From CAVSUR01 sp052143655 (GTDB taxonomy: Bacteria; Actinomycetota; Actinomycetes; Streptosporangiales; Streptosporangiaceae): a stretch of 6,312 nt of DNA. Made by a program: the position numbers and the translations under genes. Where the stretch lies: positions 1-6,312 of the forward strand of contig JBKQSL010000324.1 in NCBI GenBank assembly GCA_052143655.1, given 5' to 3'. Positions 1 through 5,230 of this stretch are shown here, in pieces (positions within the stretch are counted from its first letter, which is position 1; each line of letters begins with the position of its first letter). The notes under the pieces are model-generated. The model saw nothing but the letters and a program-made list of their open reading frames with translations. It made no database searches and was not told where the DNA came from.

Positions 1-554
1 ACCTCGAGCAATTCGGCTTCCTTGTTGCGCAGCAGCTCGTCGATCTGCGCCACGTAGCCGTGTGTCAGCTCGTCAAGCTCGCGCTCGGCCCGGTGGCCGT
101 CGTCCTCGCCCTCTTCGCCGTTCTTCACCAGCTTGTCGATCGAGTCCTTGGCGTGCCGCCGGATGTTGCGGATGGAGACCCGGCTGTCCTCGGCCTTATG
201 CCGGGCCACCTTGATGAACTCGCGGCGCCGTTCCTCCGACAGCTCCGGGAAGGCCACCCGGATGATCGCCCCGTCATTGGACGGATTGACCCCGAGGTCA
301 CTCTTGCGGATCGCCTTCTCCACCGCCCCGAGCGACGACTTGTCGAACGGCTGGATCACGACCATCCGCGGCTCGGGCATGTGGAAGGACGCCAGCTGGT
401 TCAGCGGGGTCTGGGTGCCGTAATACTCTGCCGTGATCTTGGCGAACATCGCCGGGTGCGCGCGGCCGGTCCGGATGCCGGCGAAGTCCTCCTTGGCGAC
501 GGCTACTGCCTTCTCCATCTTCTCCTCAGCCTCGAGGAGGGTGTCGTCAATCAC
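1..554 (-). CDS. frr: Ribosome recycling factor (RRF), lacking only its last bases
   Basis: RRF splits the post-termination ribosome together with EF-G so that subunits and mRNA can be reused; it acts in the cytoplasm. Translating the minus strand from a GTG at 554-552 gives 184 full codons plus GT. The protein starts MIDDTLLEAEEKMEKAV and reaches KEAELLE followed by a probable Val, which is how actinobacterial RRFs end, so the stop lies just outside the window. Family marks: GIRTGRAHP (about 26-34), QTPLNQLAS (48-56), the SNDG loop (92-95), REFIKVARHKAEDSR (111-125), and RNIRR (129-133) with the functionally important Arg near 132. Length matches the usual 185 residues. The GTG start is supported by AGGAG at 564-560, five bases upstream. 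It is the last visible gene of the rpsB-tsf-pyrH-frr cluster, 93 bases after pyrH. Nothing in it looks damaged. Identity is very secure. Confidence 0.97.
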   Translation of the reverse strand, partial: MIDDTLLEAEEKMEKAVAVAKEDFAGIRTGRAHPAMFAKITAEYYGTQTPLNQLASFHMPEPRMVVIQPFDKSSLGAVEKAIRKSDLGVNPSNDGAIIRVAFPELSEERRREFIKVARHKAEDSRVSIRNIRRHAKDSIDKLVKNGEEGEDDGHRAERELDELTHGYVAQIDELLRNKEAELLE

Positions 555-609
555 TGCTGCTCCTGTGCCTCGTCGGGGACCCGGCCGCGGGAACGCCCGC
601 ACAGTCCAT
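547..609 (-). CDS. Possible 20-codon leader ORF overlapping the frr start
   Basis: Between pyrH and frr an ATG at 609-607 opens a 20-codon ORF (starts MDCAGVPAAG, ends RHRSSSD) that stops at TGA 549-547. It overlaps the first bases of frr in another frame. A GGGGAG lies four bases before the ATG, and the local string GTGATTGA links the frr start to this stop, an arrangement that would allow translational coupling. I do not recognise the peptide. In DNA this GC-rich a short ORF can easily arise by chance, and frr has its own AGGAG, so this is only a candidate. Confidence 0.2.
   Translation of the reverse strand: MDCAGVPAAGSPTRHRSSSD
560..564 (-). promoter_or_regulatory. Ribosome binding site of frr
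   Basis: AGGAG on the minus strand, five bases before the GTG at 554. It decides the frr start, since no ATG gives the family N-terminus MIDDTL. Confidence 0.75.
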
Positions 610-647
610 GGTGCTCCCCGTGACCGCGCGCCCGCTACGCGGCGCCG

Positions 648-1463
648 TCACCGGCCGAGCCTGCTCACCAGCGTGCCGATCCTCTCACCGCGTACGGCCC
701 GGACCACGTTGCCCGCTCCCATCAGGTCGAACACGACGATCGGCAGGTCGTTGTCCATGCAGAGGCTGACCGCCGTGGCGTCCATGAACCGCAGCTCGCG
801 GCGCAGCACCTCGGCGTAATCCAGCCGGTGGAAGCGGACCGCCTCGGGCATGGTGCGCGGGTCGGCGTCGTAGACCCCGTCGACCTGGGTGCCCTTCAGC
901 ACAGCCTGCGCCCCGATCTCCAGCGCGCGCTGCGCGGCGCAGGTGTCGGTGGAGAAGAACGGCGCGCCCAGGCCGGCCCCGAAGATGACCACCCGGCCCT
1001 TTTCCAGGTGCCGGATCGCGCGCCGCGGAATGTAGGGCTCGGCGACCTGGCCCATGGTGATCGCGGTCTGGACCCTGGTCTCCAGGCCCAGCTTCTCCAG
1101 CACGTCCTGCAGGGCCAGGCAGTTGATCACGGTGCCCAGCATGCCCATGTAGTCGGCGCGGGCCCGGTCGATGCCGCGCTGGGACAGGGCGGCGCCGCGG
1201 AACATGTTGCCCCCGCCGACCACGGCCGCGACCTGGACGCCTTCCCGGGCCGCGGCCGTGATCTCACGGGCGATATGAATAACCGCATCGGGCGAGATGC
1301 CCAGCCCCTCGCCGCCGGCGAACGCCTCGCCGGACAGCTTGAGGACGACCCGATGCCAGACGGAGTGGGCCTCCCCGGCAGCAGCAGTACGCGGTGCGGT
1401 CACCGAGGCCGTGCCGCTCATCGGCATCCTGGCCGGCTCATCGTCAGCTGCGCCGTCCTGCAC
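648..1463 (-). CDS. pyrH: Uridylate (UMP) kinase
   Basis: PyrH phosphorylates UMP to UDP with ATP in pyrimidine nucleotide synthesis. Bacterial PyrH belongs to the amino acid kinase family, unlike eukaryotic UMP/CMP kinases; it is typically hexameric, activated by GTP and inhibited by UTP. The 271 residues show the family motifs in order: VVLKLSGEAF (39-48) with the phosphate-binding KLSGE, VVGGGNMFRG (81-90), DYMGMLGTVIN (104-114), TRVQTAITMGQVAEPY (129-144), FFSTDT (169-174) contacting nucleotide, VDGVYDADPR (194-203), and the C-terminal RAVRGERIGTLV. About 35 residues precede the first core strand, a low-complexity extension also seen in other actinobacterial PyrH proteins. The GTG start at 1463 is supported by GGAGG at 1476-1472, eight bases upstream. 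Internal ATGs near residues 13 and 15 are alternatives without as good a site. It lies 36 bases after tsf, so co-transcription is likely. Confidence 0.97.
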   Translation of the reverse strand: MQDGAADDEPARMPMSGTASVTAPRTAAAGEAHSVWHRVVLKLSGEAFAGGEGLGISPDAVIHIAREITAAAREGVQVAAVVGGGNMFRGAALSQRGIDRARADYMGMLGTVINCLALQDVLEKLGLETRVQTAITMGQVAEPYIPRRAIRHLEKGRVVIFGAGLGAPFFSTDTCAAQRALEIGAQAVLKGTQVDGVYDADPRTMPEAVRFHRLDYAEVLRRELRFMDATAVSLCMDNDLPIVVFDLMGAGNVVRAVRGERIGTLVSRLGR

Positions 1464-1470
1464 AGAGGCA

Positions 1471-1477
1471 TCCTCCC
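1471..1477 (-). promoter_or_regulatory. Ribosome binding site of pyrH
   Basis: GGGAGGA on the minus strand; its GGAGG core ends eight bases before GTG 1463. This supports the long N-terminal form of PyrH. An ATG overlaps the end of this site (1471-1469), but it is out of frame with pyrH and too close to be served by it. Confidence 0.75.
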
Positions 1478-1499
1478 GTCGTGTTCACCTGCCTGCGAG

Positions 1500-2339
1500 C
1501 TAGCCCGCCTGGCCGATCTGGAAGCGAGCGAAGTGGCGCACCACGGCGCCGCGCTCGGCCAGCAGCTGCTTGACCGCCTTCTTCTGGTCCCGGACTGACG
1601 GCTGGTCGACCAGCACCACGTCCTTGAAGAACGCCCCGAGACGGCCCTCGACGATCTTCGGGATGGCCTGCTCGGGCTTGCCCTCGTCGCGGGTGATCTT
1701 CTCGGCGATCCGCCGCTCGTTCGCGACCACGTCGGCCGGCACGTCGTCCCGGGTCACGTACTGCGGCCGCATGGCGGCCACCTGGTGCGCGATGTCCACC
1801 GCGGCCTCCTCGCCGCCGGCGTCCAGCTGCACCAGCACGCCGAGCGTGGGCGGCAGGTCAGGGCTGGACTTGTGCAGGTAGCTGGCGACGTAACCGCCCC
1901 CGAACCGGGCGTACCGGCCCAGGTCAAGGTTCTCCTTGAGCGAGGCGCCCGCCTCCTCGATCAGCTGCCGGGTGGTCTGGCCGGGCCGTACCTCCAGCTC
2001 CAGCACCGCGGCCCGGTCCGCCGAGCCGGCCGCCAGGGCCGCTTTGGCGATGTCCTCCGCCACCTGCTGGAACAGGTCGGTCTTCGCGACGAAGTCGGTC
2101 TCGCAGTTCAGCTCGACCAGCACGCCTGCGCCGGTCCCGTCCAGCTCGGCGGTGACCAGCCCGTTGGCGGCCATCCGGCCGGCCCGCTTGGCCACGTCCT
2201 TGGCGCCCTTCAGGCGCAGCGCCTCGACCGCCGCGTCGAAGTCACCGTCCGCCTCCACCAGGGCGTTCTTGCAGTCGAGCATGCCCGCGCCGGTCAGCTC
2301 GCGAAGCCGCTTCACGTCAGCGGCGCTGTAGTTCGCCAT
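1500..2339 (-). CDS. tsf: Translation elongation factor Ts (EF-Ts)
   Basis: EF-Ts is the nucleotide exchange factor that releases GDP from EF-Tu so it can bind GTP and aminoacyl-tRNA again. The 279 residues are a normal actinobacterial length. The N-terminal UBA-like domain (1-45) holds DVKRLRELTGAGMLDCKNAL. The core follows with VELNCETDFVAKTDLF (75-90), whose TDFVA (81-85) is the classic EF-Tu contact that disturbs the Mg2+/P-loop side of the nucleotide pocket. The C-terminal part contains RIAEKITRDEGKPEQAIPKIVEGRLGAFF-type helices and ends VRHFARFQIGQAG, typical of the family. ATG 2339 is the only start giving MANYSAADVK. A GAGAG (2352-2348) eight bases upstream is a weak Shine-Dalgarno; AGGA immediately before the ATG is too close. 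It follows rpsB by 68 bases containing a hairpin and precedes pyrH by 36. Identity is secure. Confidence 0.97.
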   Translation of the reverse strand: MANYSAADVKRLRELTGAGMLDCKNALVEADGDFDAAVEALRLKGAKDVAKRAGRMAANGLVTAELDGTGAGVLVELNCETDFVAKTDLFQQVAEDIAKAALAAGSADRAAVLELEVRPGQTTRQLIEEAGASLKENLDLGRYARFGGGYVASYLHKSSPDLPPTLGVLVQLDAGGEEAAVDIAHQVAAMRPQYVTRDDVPADVVANERRIAEKITRDEGKPEQAIPKIVEGRLGAFFKDVVLVDQPSVRDQKKAVKQLLAERGAVVRHFARFQIGQAG

Positions 2340-2367
2340 TTCCTCATCTCTCGCTGTCTAGTCATGG

Positions 2368-2403
2368 GCGGCCGGGCGCCGCGCGGACGCGGCGGCCGGG
2401 CGC
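2368..2403 (-). terminator. Strong hairpin between rpsB and tsf (attenuator-like, no U-tract)
   Basis: Bases 2368-2383 pair with 2388-2403: 14 of 16 positions pair, nearly all G-C, with two mismatches at 2376/2395 and 2371/2400. On the transcribed strand the loop is UCCG. It begins four bases after the rpsB stop codon (2410-2408). No run of U follows, so it is not a canonical intrinsic terminator. It may lower tsf expression relative to rpsB, mark a processing site, or protect the upstream mRNA end. The pairing is read directly; the role is inferred. Confidence 0.5.
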
Positions 2404-2407
2404 TCGC

Positions 2408-3547
2408 TCATGTCGTCTCGGCCTGCGCAACCGCCTCCGCGACCGCGTCCGCGCGCTCGCCGTCAGCCGACTCCGCCGTGGCCTGGTCCTCCGCCGTGGC
2501 CTGGTCCTCCGCCGGGACGGCCGGGGCCTCCGCGGGGTCAGCCTGCGCCTCCGCCGGGGCGGCCGGGGCCTCCGCCGGGACGGCCGGGGCCTCCGCCGGG
2601 GCAGCCGGGGCCACCGCCGGGGCAGCCTGCGCCTCCGCCGGGGCAGCCTGCACGTCCTCGGCCGCGCTGGCCGCTGGCTCCTGCGCGGCGGCGGCCTCGG
2701 TGGCTGCCGCGGACGCGGCTGCGCCCTGCCCGGCGGTCCCGGCGGCGCTCTCGCCCTCGAGCAGCTCGCGCTCCCACTCGGTCAGCGGCTGGTCCGAGCC
2801 AAGCTGGCCGTTAGCACTCGCCACGGCGGGCTTCTCCTCGCCGTCCGCTGCCCCGGCCCGGGCGATGAGGCCGTCCGCCACGGCGTCGGCCACCACCCGG
2901 GTGAGCAGGGACACGCTGCGGATCGCGTCGTCGTTGCCCGGGATCGGGTAGTTGACCTCGTCGGGGTCGCAGTTGGTGTCCAGGATGGCGATCACCGGGA
3001 TGCCGAGCTTGCGGGCCTCGCTGACGGCGATGTGCTCCTTCTTGGTGTCCACCACCCACAGCGCGCTCGGTACCCGGGCCATGTCCCGGATGCCGCCGAG
3101 CGAGCGCTCAAGCTTGTCCCGCTCCCGGCGCAGGTGCAGGAGCTCCTTCTTGGTGAGGTTCGACCCCGCCACGTCGTCGAAGTCGATCTCCTCAAGTTCC
3201 TTCAGGCGCTGCAGCCGCTTGTAGACGGTGCTGAAGTTGGTCAGCATCCCGCCGAGCCAGCGCTGGTTGACGTACGGCATGCCGACTCGGCGGGCCTGCT
3301 CGGCGATCGCCTCCTGGGCCTGCTTCTTGGTGCCCACGTACAGCACCGAGCCGCCGTGCGCGACCGTCTCCTTGATGAACTCGTAGGCGCGGTCGATGAA
3401 GTCGAGCGACTGCTGGAGATCGATGATGTAGATGCCGTTGCGCTCGGTGAAGATGAAGCGCTTCATCTTCGGGTTCCAGCGCCGGGTCTGATGACCAAAG
3501 TGGACGCCGCTTTCCAGCAGCTGCCGCATGGTGACTACCGGGGCCAT
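2408..3547 (-). CDS. rpsB: Small-subunit ribosomal protein S2 with a long repetitive C-terminal tail
   Basis: S2 is a late-assembling protein of the 30S subunit, located between head and body. Residues 1-230 are a full S2 core: MRQLLESGVHFGHQTRRWNPKM (from residue 7), FIFTERNGIYIIDLQQSL, VGTKKQAQEAI, VNQRWLGGMLTNFSTVYKRLQRL, GGIRDMARVPSALWVVDTKKE, ILDTNCDPDEVNYPIPGNDDAIRS. The tail starts near 231 and keeps the actinobacterial PLTEWERELLEG segment (254-264). It then runs into an Ala/Pro/Glu-rich low-complexity stretch to residue 379. S2 is usually about 240-310 residues, so this tail is clearly longer than normal. Residues about 299-348 are seven 7-residue units of the type APAEAPA or APAEAQA, and about 348-360 are 6-residue DQATAE units. 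ATG 3547 is served by AGGAAGGG eight bases upstream. It heads the cluster after a structured 266-base leader. The core is certain; the tail's function is unknown. Confidence 0.96.
   Translation of the reverse strand: MAPVVTMRQLLESGVHFGHQTRRWNPKMKRFIFTERNGIYIIDLQQSLDFIDRAYEFIKETVAHGGSVLYVGTKKQAQEAIAEQARRVGMPYVNQRWLGGMLTNFSTVYKRLQRLKELEEIDFDDVAGSNLTKKELLHLRRERDKLERSLGGIRDMARVPSALWVVDTKKEHIAVSEARKLGIPVIAILDTNCDPDEVNYPIPGNDDAIRSVSLLTRVVADAVADGLIARAGAADGEEKPAVASANGQLGSDQPLTEWERELLEGESAAGTAGQGAAASAAATEAAAAQEPAASAAEDVQAAPAEAQAAPAVAPAAPAEAPAVPAEAPAAPAEAQADPAEAPAVPAEDQATAEDQATAESADGERADAVAEAVAQAETT
2469..2651. repeat. In-frame tandem repeat in the rpsB tail (7 x 21 nt plus 2 x 18 nt)
   Basis: Seven consecutive 21-nt units run 2505-2525, 2526-2546, 2547-2567, 2568-2588, 2589-2609, 2610-2630 and 2631-2651. 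Most contain GCCTCCGCCGGG on the plus strand. They encode 7-residue units with PAEA at the core. Next to them, 2469-2486 and 2487-2504 are two near-identical 18-nt units encoding DQATAE. All periods are multiples of three, so copy-number change by slippage keeps the S2 frame. Unit divergence is modest, which suggests fairly recent expansion. Confidence 0.9.
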
Positions 3548-3555
3548 GCCGGTGT

Positions 3556-3563
3556 CCCTTCCT
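3556..3563 (-). promoter_or_regulatory. Ribosome binding site of rpsB
   Basis: AGGAAGGG on the minus strand, eight bases before ATG 3547. It favours this ATG over the in-frame one at residue 7. Confidence 0.75.
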
Positions 3564-3585
3564 GTTCGTGCGCCGGTGCCGCGGC

Positions 3586-3617
3586 ACGGGCGCTAGCCGG
3601 TTGCTCCTGGCGCCCGT
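3586..3617 (-). promoter_or_regulatory. Inverted repeat in the rpsB leader (8-bp stem, 16-nt loop)
   Basis: ACGGGCGC (3586-3593, plus strand) pairs perfectly with GCGCCCGT (3610-3617). The loop on the transcribed strand reads CAGGAGCAACCGGCTA. It overlaps a 12-bp perfect palindrome GTGCCGCGGCAC at 3576-3587, so the two could be alternative pairings. It lies about 40 bases before the rpsB start, where a leader structure could influence ribosome entry. The function is inferred only. Confidence 0.45.
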
Positions 3618-3626
3618 ACGTCCCCG

Positions 3627-3647
3627 CCGCGAGATGGCATCTCGCGG
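3627..3647 (-). promoter_or_regulatory. Perfect 9-bp hairpin in the rpsB leader
   Basis: CCGCGAGAT (3627-3635) and ATCTCGCGG (3639-3647) are exact inverted copies separated by three bases. No U-tract follows on the minus strand, so it is not an obvious terminator of xerC. It may be part of an rpsB mRNA leader structure or a protein binding site. The pairing is seen directly; the role is not known. Confidence 0.5.
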
Positions 3648-3723
3648 ACCGGTGGGGAGCGTCCCGCCGGGATTCTGGAGGTCACCCGGACGGCGAGCGG
3701 ACGCGCGAATTCGGCCACCGTAA

Positions 3724-3742
3724 TGCGCGCATGCTGCGCGCA
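3724..3742. promoter_or_regulatory. Operator-like inverted repeat TGCGCGCA-tgc-TGCGCGCA
   Basis: The 8-mer TGCGCGCA is self-complementary and occurs twice (3724-3731 and 3735-3742), three bases apart. The pair is therefore both a direct and an inverted repeat with about 11 bp between centres, close to one helical turn. It begins just downstream of the putative -10 TAACAT (3753-3748), so it would overlap a start site there. That placement suits a repressor site or the first hairpin of the transcript. The assignment depends on the weak promoter call. Confidence 0.35.
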
Positions 3743-3813
3743 CCGGCATGTTACAGCCGTGAACTCAGTCTACATGGTCGGCGCTCCGGCCGGGCGGCCC
3801 TCGTGCCTGCTGG

Positions 3814-4980
3814 TCAGGCTCGCGGATGGGCCTGCTGGTAGGCGGCTCGCAGCCGCTCGATCGAGACGTGGGTGTAGATCTGCGTGGTCGCCAGCGAGGC
3901 GTGCCCCAGGATCTCCTGCACGCTGCGCAGGTCCGCGCCGCCTTCGAGCAGGTGGGTGGCGGCGGTATGGCGCAGCCCGTGCGGCCCGGTGTCAGGCACC
4001 GACGGCACGGCCGCGATCTGCGCATGCACGACCCGGCGGGCGGTCCGCGGATCCATCCGGCGACCGCGCGCCCCGAGGAACAGGGCGGCCCCGCTGCCCG
4101 GCCTGGCCAGCACCGGGCGGCCCTCGTCCTGCCAGCGGCAGACCGCGACGGTCGCCGGGATGCCGACCGGCACGACCCGTTCCTTGCCGCCCTTGCCCAG
4201 CACCCGGACAGTCCGGCGGCCGGTGTCCAGGTCGCCGGCGTCCAGCCCGCACAGCTCGCTGACCCGGATGCCGGCCGCATACAGCAATTCCATGATCGCG
4301 CTGGCGCGCAGGGCCAGCGCGGCCGCCACCGCCTCCGCCGGGCCCGCTGCGGCCTCCGCCGGGCCTGCCGCCGCTCCCGCCGGGCCTGCCGCCGCTCCCG
4401 CCGGGCCTGCTGTGGTCTCGGCCGGGCCCGCTGCGGCTTGCGCCAGGCTCGCCGTGGTCCCGGCCACATCCGCCGCGGCCGGCTCCCCGGCCGCCGGGGT
4501 CCGCATCGCGCCGGACGTGGCCGCCTCGGGGCCGGTCTGGCCCAGGGACTTGTCCAGCACGGCCCGCATCTGCTCCGTGCCGAGCACGTGCGGCAGCGTG
4601 CGGACGGCCTTGGGGGTGGCCAGCATCGGGCCCGGGTCGGCCGTCAGCCAGCCGCGCGAGCAGGCAAACGCGGTGAACGAGCGGGCCGCCGCCGCCCGCC
4701 GGGCGATGGTCGCGCGCCCGTGCCCGCTGCCGCGCTGCGCGGCGAGCCAGGCTCGGAGCACCGAGATGTCGATCTCGGCCAGGTCCGCGGCCCCGCAGCG
4801 ATCCGCATGGGCCAGCAGCGACCGGATGTCGCCGGCATAGGCCCGGACGGTGTGCGCCGACAGCCCGCGCTCGGCCGCCAGGTGACGCTCGTAAGCCGCC
4901 AGCGGCTCCCGCAGGGCATCTGGCAGCGGCTCGGCGGCGGCCTCCCTGGCTGCGGCCGGCGGCCCGGATGGTGCCCGCAT
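3814..4980 (-). CDS. xerC: Tyrosine recombinase of the XerC type with a repetitive interdomain insert
   Basis: XerC with XerD resolves chromosome dimers at dif by strand exchange during division. From ATG 4980 the protein has 388 residues; actinobacterial XerC is usually about 300. The N-terminal core-binding domain (about 20-115) shows YERHLAAERGLSAHTVRAYAGDIRSLL. The catalytic domain carries all active-site residues: Arg239 (GIRVSELCGLDAGDLD), Lys in GKGGKE (262-267), His334 and Arg337 in PHGLRH, His360 in ILGHAS, and nucleophile Tyr369 in TTQIYTH. It ends QQAHPRA, as other actinobacterial XerC proteins do. Between LPHVLGTEQMRAVLDKS and ALRASAIMELLYAAG, where relatives have about a dozen residues, there are about 70 Ala/Pro/Gly-rich residues (149-220) with 7-residue repeats. 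ATG 4980 has GGAG nine bases upstream. GTG 5094 or ATG 4998 would extend the protein but lack a good site. It lies between dprA and rpsB. XerC versus another Xer-type recombinase is judged from motif likeness. Confidence 0.92.
   Translation of the reverse strand: MRAPSGPPAAAREAAAEPLPDALREPLAAYERHLAAERGLSAHTVRAYAGDIRSLLAHADRCGAADLAEIDISVLRAWLAAQRGSGHGRATIARRAAAARSFTAFACSRGWLTADPGPMLATPKAVRTLPHVLGTEQMRAVLDKSLGQTGPEAATSGAMRTPAAGEPAAADVAGTTASLAQAAAGPAETTAGPAGAAAGPAGAAAGPAEAAAGPAEAVAAALALRASAIMELLYAAGIRVSELCGLDAGDLDTGRRTVRVLGKGGKERVVPVGIPATVAVCRWQDEGRPVLARPGSGAALFLGARGRRMDPRTARRVVHAQIAAVPSVPDTGPHGLRHTAATHLLEGGADLRSVQEILGHASLATTQIYTHVSIERLRAAYQQAHPRA
4331..4456. repeat. In-frame 21-nt tandem repeat in xerC
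   Basis: Units are 4331-4351, 4352-4372, 4373-4393, 4394-4414 and 4415-4435, plus a degenerate 4436-4456. The first two contain GCCTCCGCCGGG on the plus strand, and the others differ by a few bases. They encode 7-residue units AAAGPAE, TTAGPAG, AAAGPAG, AAAGPAG-like and AAAGPAE across residues about 175-217. The period keeps the frame. The unit resembles the one in rpsB. Confidence 0.88.
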
Positions 4981-4989
4981 GCTCTCAGT

Positions 4990-4993
4990 CTCC
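4990..4993 (-). promoter_or_regulatory. Ribosome binding site that favours the xerC start at 4980
   Basis: GGAG on the minus strand, nine bases before ATG 4980. The upstream candidates, ATG 4998 and GTG 5094, have no comparable purine-rich site at the right distance. The nearest for 5094 is AAGGA some 17 bases away. Confidence 0.5.
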
Positions 4994-5154
4994 GGCATGC
5001 GGGCCCGGACCGGCACGCGCCCCGCCTGCCGGATCCGGCGGTCCGTCCTCTTGCGGCCGATCCCGCAGCGGCCTGCCGGCTGCCGGGGCGTCACAACGCC
5101 AGGCTGCTATTTCCTTCTGCGCGAGCCGGGCGGAGCGCGGCTGCGGGCCGGGCG

Positions 5155-5227
5155 GAGCCGGATCCGCGCGGGGCGGGCAGAGCCGGATCGCGCGGGGCGG
5201 GCAGAGCCGGATCGCGCGGGGCGGGCT
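5155..5227. repeat. 24-nt tandem repeat between dprA and xerC
   Basis: Three consecutive copies: 5155-5179 (25 nt, one extra C), 5180-5203 and 5204-5227 (24 nt each, differing only in the last base). Each contains GAGCCGGATC and CGCGGGGCGGGC on the plus strand. A degenerate forerunner precedes them: CCGGGCGGAGC at 5126-5136 and 5148-5158. The array ends three bases before the dprA stop codon, so it forms the start of the dprA 3' untranslated region. The repeats contain short self-complementary pieces (such as CCGCGCGG at 5164-5171), but there is no clear terminator. The 5095-5230 stretch holds nothing else recognisable. Confidence 0.85.
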
Positions 5228-5230
5228 GCG

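Larger units (their letters stand above)
3548..3813 (-). promoter_or_regulatory. rpsB upstream region: putative promoter and structured leader
   Basis: This 266-base gap lies between the xerC stop and the rpsB start. It contains the most AT-rich patch in the window (about 3711-3778), where a promoter is expected. Two -10-like hexamers can be seen on the minus strand, TAACAT (3753-3748) and TAGACT (3772-3767); neither has a convincing TTGACA-like -35 at 17-18 bases, so the assignment is weak. If TAACAT is used, the mRNA would begin near 3741 and have a leader of roughly 190 bases, with several inverted repeats listed separately. No coding region is seen here. A promoter serving rpsB-tsf(-pyrH-frr) is likely on position; the exact elements are uncertain. 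Confidence 0.4.

Noticed and set aside
587..600. Hairpin GCGGG-loop-CCCGC between pyrH and frr
   Set aside because: Five base pairs with a four-base loop and no U-tract. Such stems are common by chance here.
1418..1471. Small ORF from ATG 1471 overlapping the pyrH start
   Set aside because: The ATG overlaps the GGGAGGA that serves pyrH, leaving no Shine-Dalgarno at proper spacing, and the frame is closed after a short low-information peptide.
2410..2814. Plus-strand proline-rich frame resembling a PPGRPGPP-type repeat protein
   Set aside because: It lies wholly opposite the rpsB C-terminal region, and its repeats are the complement of the 21-nt units. No independent start site is seen.
1785..2951. 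Plus-strand frame of 388 codons with Ala/Ser/Gly repeats
   Set aside because: It is the antisense reading of tsf and of the rpsB tail repeat. The apparent repeats only mirror the S2 tail.
3784..3802. Terminator after xerC (GGCC-GCCC-GGCC)
   Set aside because: The stem is only four base pairs with no U-tract, too weak to call in DNA this GC-rich.
4331..4456. Regularly spaced repeats as a CRISPR array
   Set aside because: The 21-nt units are directly adjacent, with no unique spacers, and lie in frame in a coding region. The same holds for 2469-2651 and 5155-5227.
3814..4980. The recombinase as a phage or integrative-element integrase
   Set aside because: Its sequence runs closely with chromosomal XerC (for example HGLRHTAATHLLEGGADLRSVQEILGH and the QQAHPRA end). 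It sits between housekeeping genes, with no tRNA, excisionase gene or attachment-site duplication in view.
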